Source of the DNA: Actinomycetota bacterium
GTDB lineage: Bacteria > Actinomycetota > Actinomycetes > Nanopelagicales > Nanopelagicaceae
Assembly: GCA_009705075.1 (NCBI GenBank)
Contig: WLCY01000033.1
Coordinates: forward strand, 1 to 6,405
DNA length: 6,405 bases
Direction: 5' to 3'
Positions 5,827 through 6,405 of the stretch are shown in pieces. The notes below the pieces were generated by a model. It saw nothing but the letters and a program-made list of their open reading frames with translations, had not been told where the DNA came from and did not search any database. The position numbers were made by a program, and so were the translations under genes. Numbering within the stretch: position 1 is the first letter of the stretch; the number at the start of each line of letters is the position of its first letter.

Positions 5827-6405
5827 ATGAAAACTACATCCAATAAAAGAATCCGTGTAATCGCAATTATCGCTGCAACTGTTATGGCATCAACCCTTGG
5901 CGCACAATTTGCTGAGGCTGCGCCGGTCCGCTACATAAGCATAAGTTCAGTGGGAACCGTGAAGGTTGTTCCAGATGCAGTTCGCTTGAACGCATCAGTT
6001 TCAGCCCTTTCGAAAGTAAGCAAGGATGCACTAGCGACTGCAGGAGTTGCCGCAAATAAATTCCGTGATGCGCTGATTGCAAATGGTATTGAGAAGAAGT
6101 ATTTGCAGAGTACAACTTTGACTGTTTATCCAGAATATAACTACACCCAAGATGTTGGAAATGTTCTAATTGGATATCGCGCTAACCAGAGTTTTGAAGT
6201 TGTAATTCGCAACGCTTCCAAAGCTGGCGAGATTGTCGATGCAGTTGTTGCTGCCGCCGGCGATGCGCTCTACATAAACGGAGTTACGCCATTCGTATTT
6301 GACAGCACTAAAGCTGCAGAAGCTGCGCGTAATGAAGCGGTAAAGAGTGCAAAGTTAAAAGCTAAGACTTATGCCAAATTGTTAGGTGTAAAGATCGGCA
6401 AAGTA
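5827..6405 (+). CDS. Secreted SIMPL-domain (DUF541) protein, 3' end cut by window
   Basis: The reading frame is open from ATG 5827 to the last base (193 codons) with no stop, so the gene continues beyond the window. Residues 1-31 form a signal peptide: basic start (K7, R8, R10), hydrophobic core about 11-26, and an A29-E30-A31 cleavage site before A32-P33. The mature part starts with ISISSVGTVKVVPDAVRLNA, the opening strand of SIMPL/DUF541 proteins (YggE, BP26 family). It continues through LQSTTLTVYPEYNYTQD, GYRANQSFEVVIRN and an AAEAARNEAVKSAKLKAKTYAKLLG helix, all in family order. SIMPL proteins are exported, can form oligomeric rings or channels (as in BP26), and are loosely tied to envelope and oxidative-stress tolerance; the exact role is uncertain. 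A full-length protein would usually be about 230-250 residues, so roughly 40-60 are missing. Confidence 0.92.
   Translation, partial: MKTTSNKRIRVIAIIAATVMASTLGAQFAEAAPVRYISISSVGTVKVVPDAVRLNASVSALSKVSKDALATAGVAANKFRDALIANGIEKKYLQSTTLTVYPEYNYTQDVGNVLIGYRANQSFEVVIRNASKAGEIVDAVVAAAGDALYINGVTPFVFDSTKAAEAARNEAVKSAKLKAKTYAKLLGVKIGKV

Noticed and set aside
5882..6115. A 77-codon minus-strand open frame inside the SIMPL gene
   Set aside because: The plus strand encodes a clear signal peptide and SIMPL motifs through the whole stretch, so this is an antisense shadow.

Overview
The window looks like chromosomal DNA from a free-living bacterium with a compact, moderately AT-rich genome. My best guess is a streamlined low-GC actinobacterium, such as the freshwater Nanopelagicales (acI) group. 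The basis is the modest GC content, very short gene junctions, and starts that look leaderless (a TANNNT -10 box six bases before the ATG), a common actinobacterial arrangement. This assignment is inferred from style, not from a marker gene.

Positions 23-4222 form a cell-envelope glycan section. It holds a minus-strand acyltransferase with an AT3 membrane domain and an SGNH esterase-like domain, a plus-strand polytopic membrane protein resembling GT-C glycosyltransferases, and a minus-strand family 2 glycosyltransferase of the polyprenyl-phosphate-sugar synthase type. A plausible shared job is that the GT2 charges a lipid carrier with a sugar, the GT-C-like protein transfers that sugar outside the membrane, and the acyltransferase decorates the glycan. 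This is inference.

Positions 4273-5754 hold two housekeeping genes placed tail to tail: apt (adenine salvage) and a two-domain Sua5/TsaC-type threonylcarbamoyl-AMP synthase (tRNA t6A modification). Their stop codons touch with no spacer. From 5827 to the right edge is the 5' part of a secreted SIMPL-domain (DUF541) protein.

All six genes alternate in direction, so there is no multi-gene operon here. The gene junctions are 101, -14, 50, 0 and 72 bases, and no gene-free stretch exceeds 300 bases. Four genes share the TANNNT-N6-ATG start without a Shine-Dalgarno sequence. The other two begin with TTG or GTG and have conventional leader-type signals. I saw no RNA gene, CRISPR array, insertion sequence or phage gene. 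The window is mostly recognisable families; the most interesting points are the uniform leaderless start architecture, a perfect inverted repeat over one of these promoters, and the possible glycan-modification trio.
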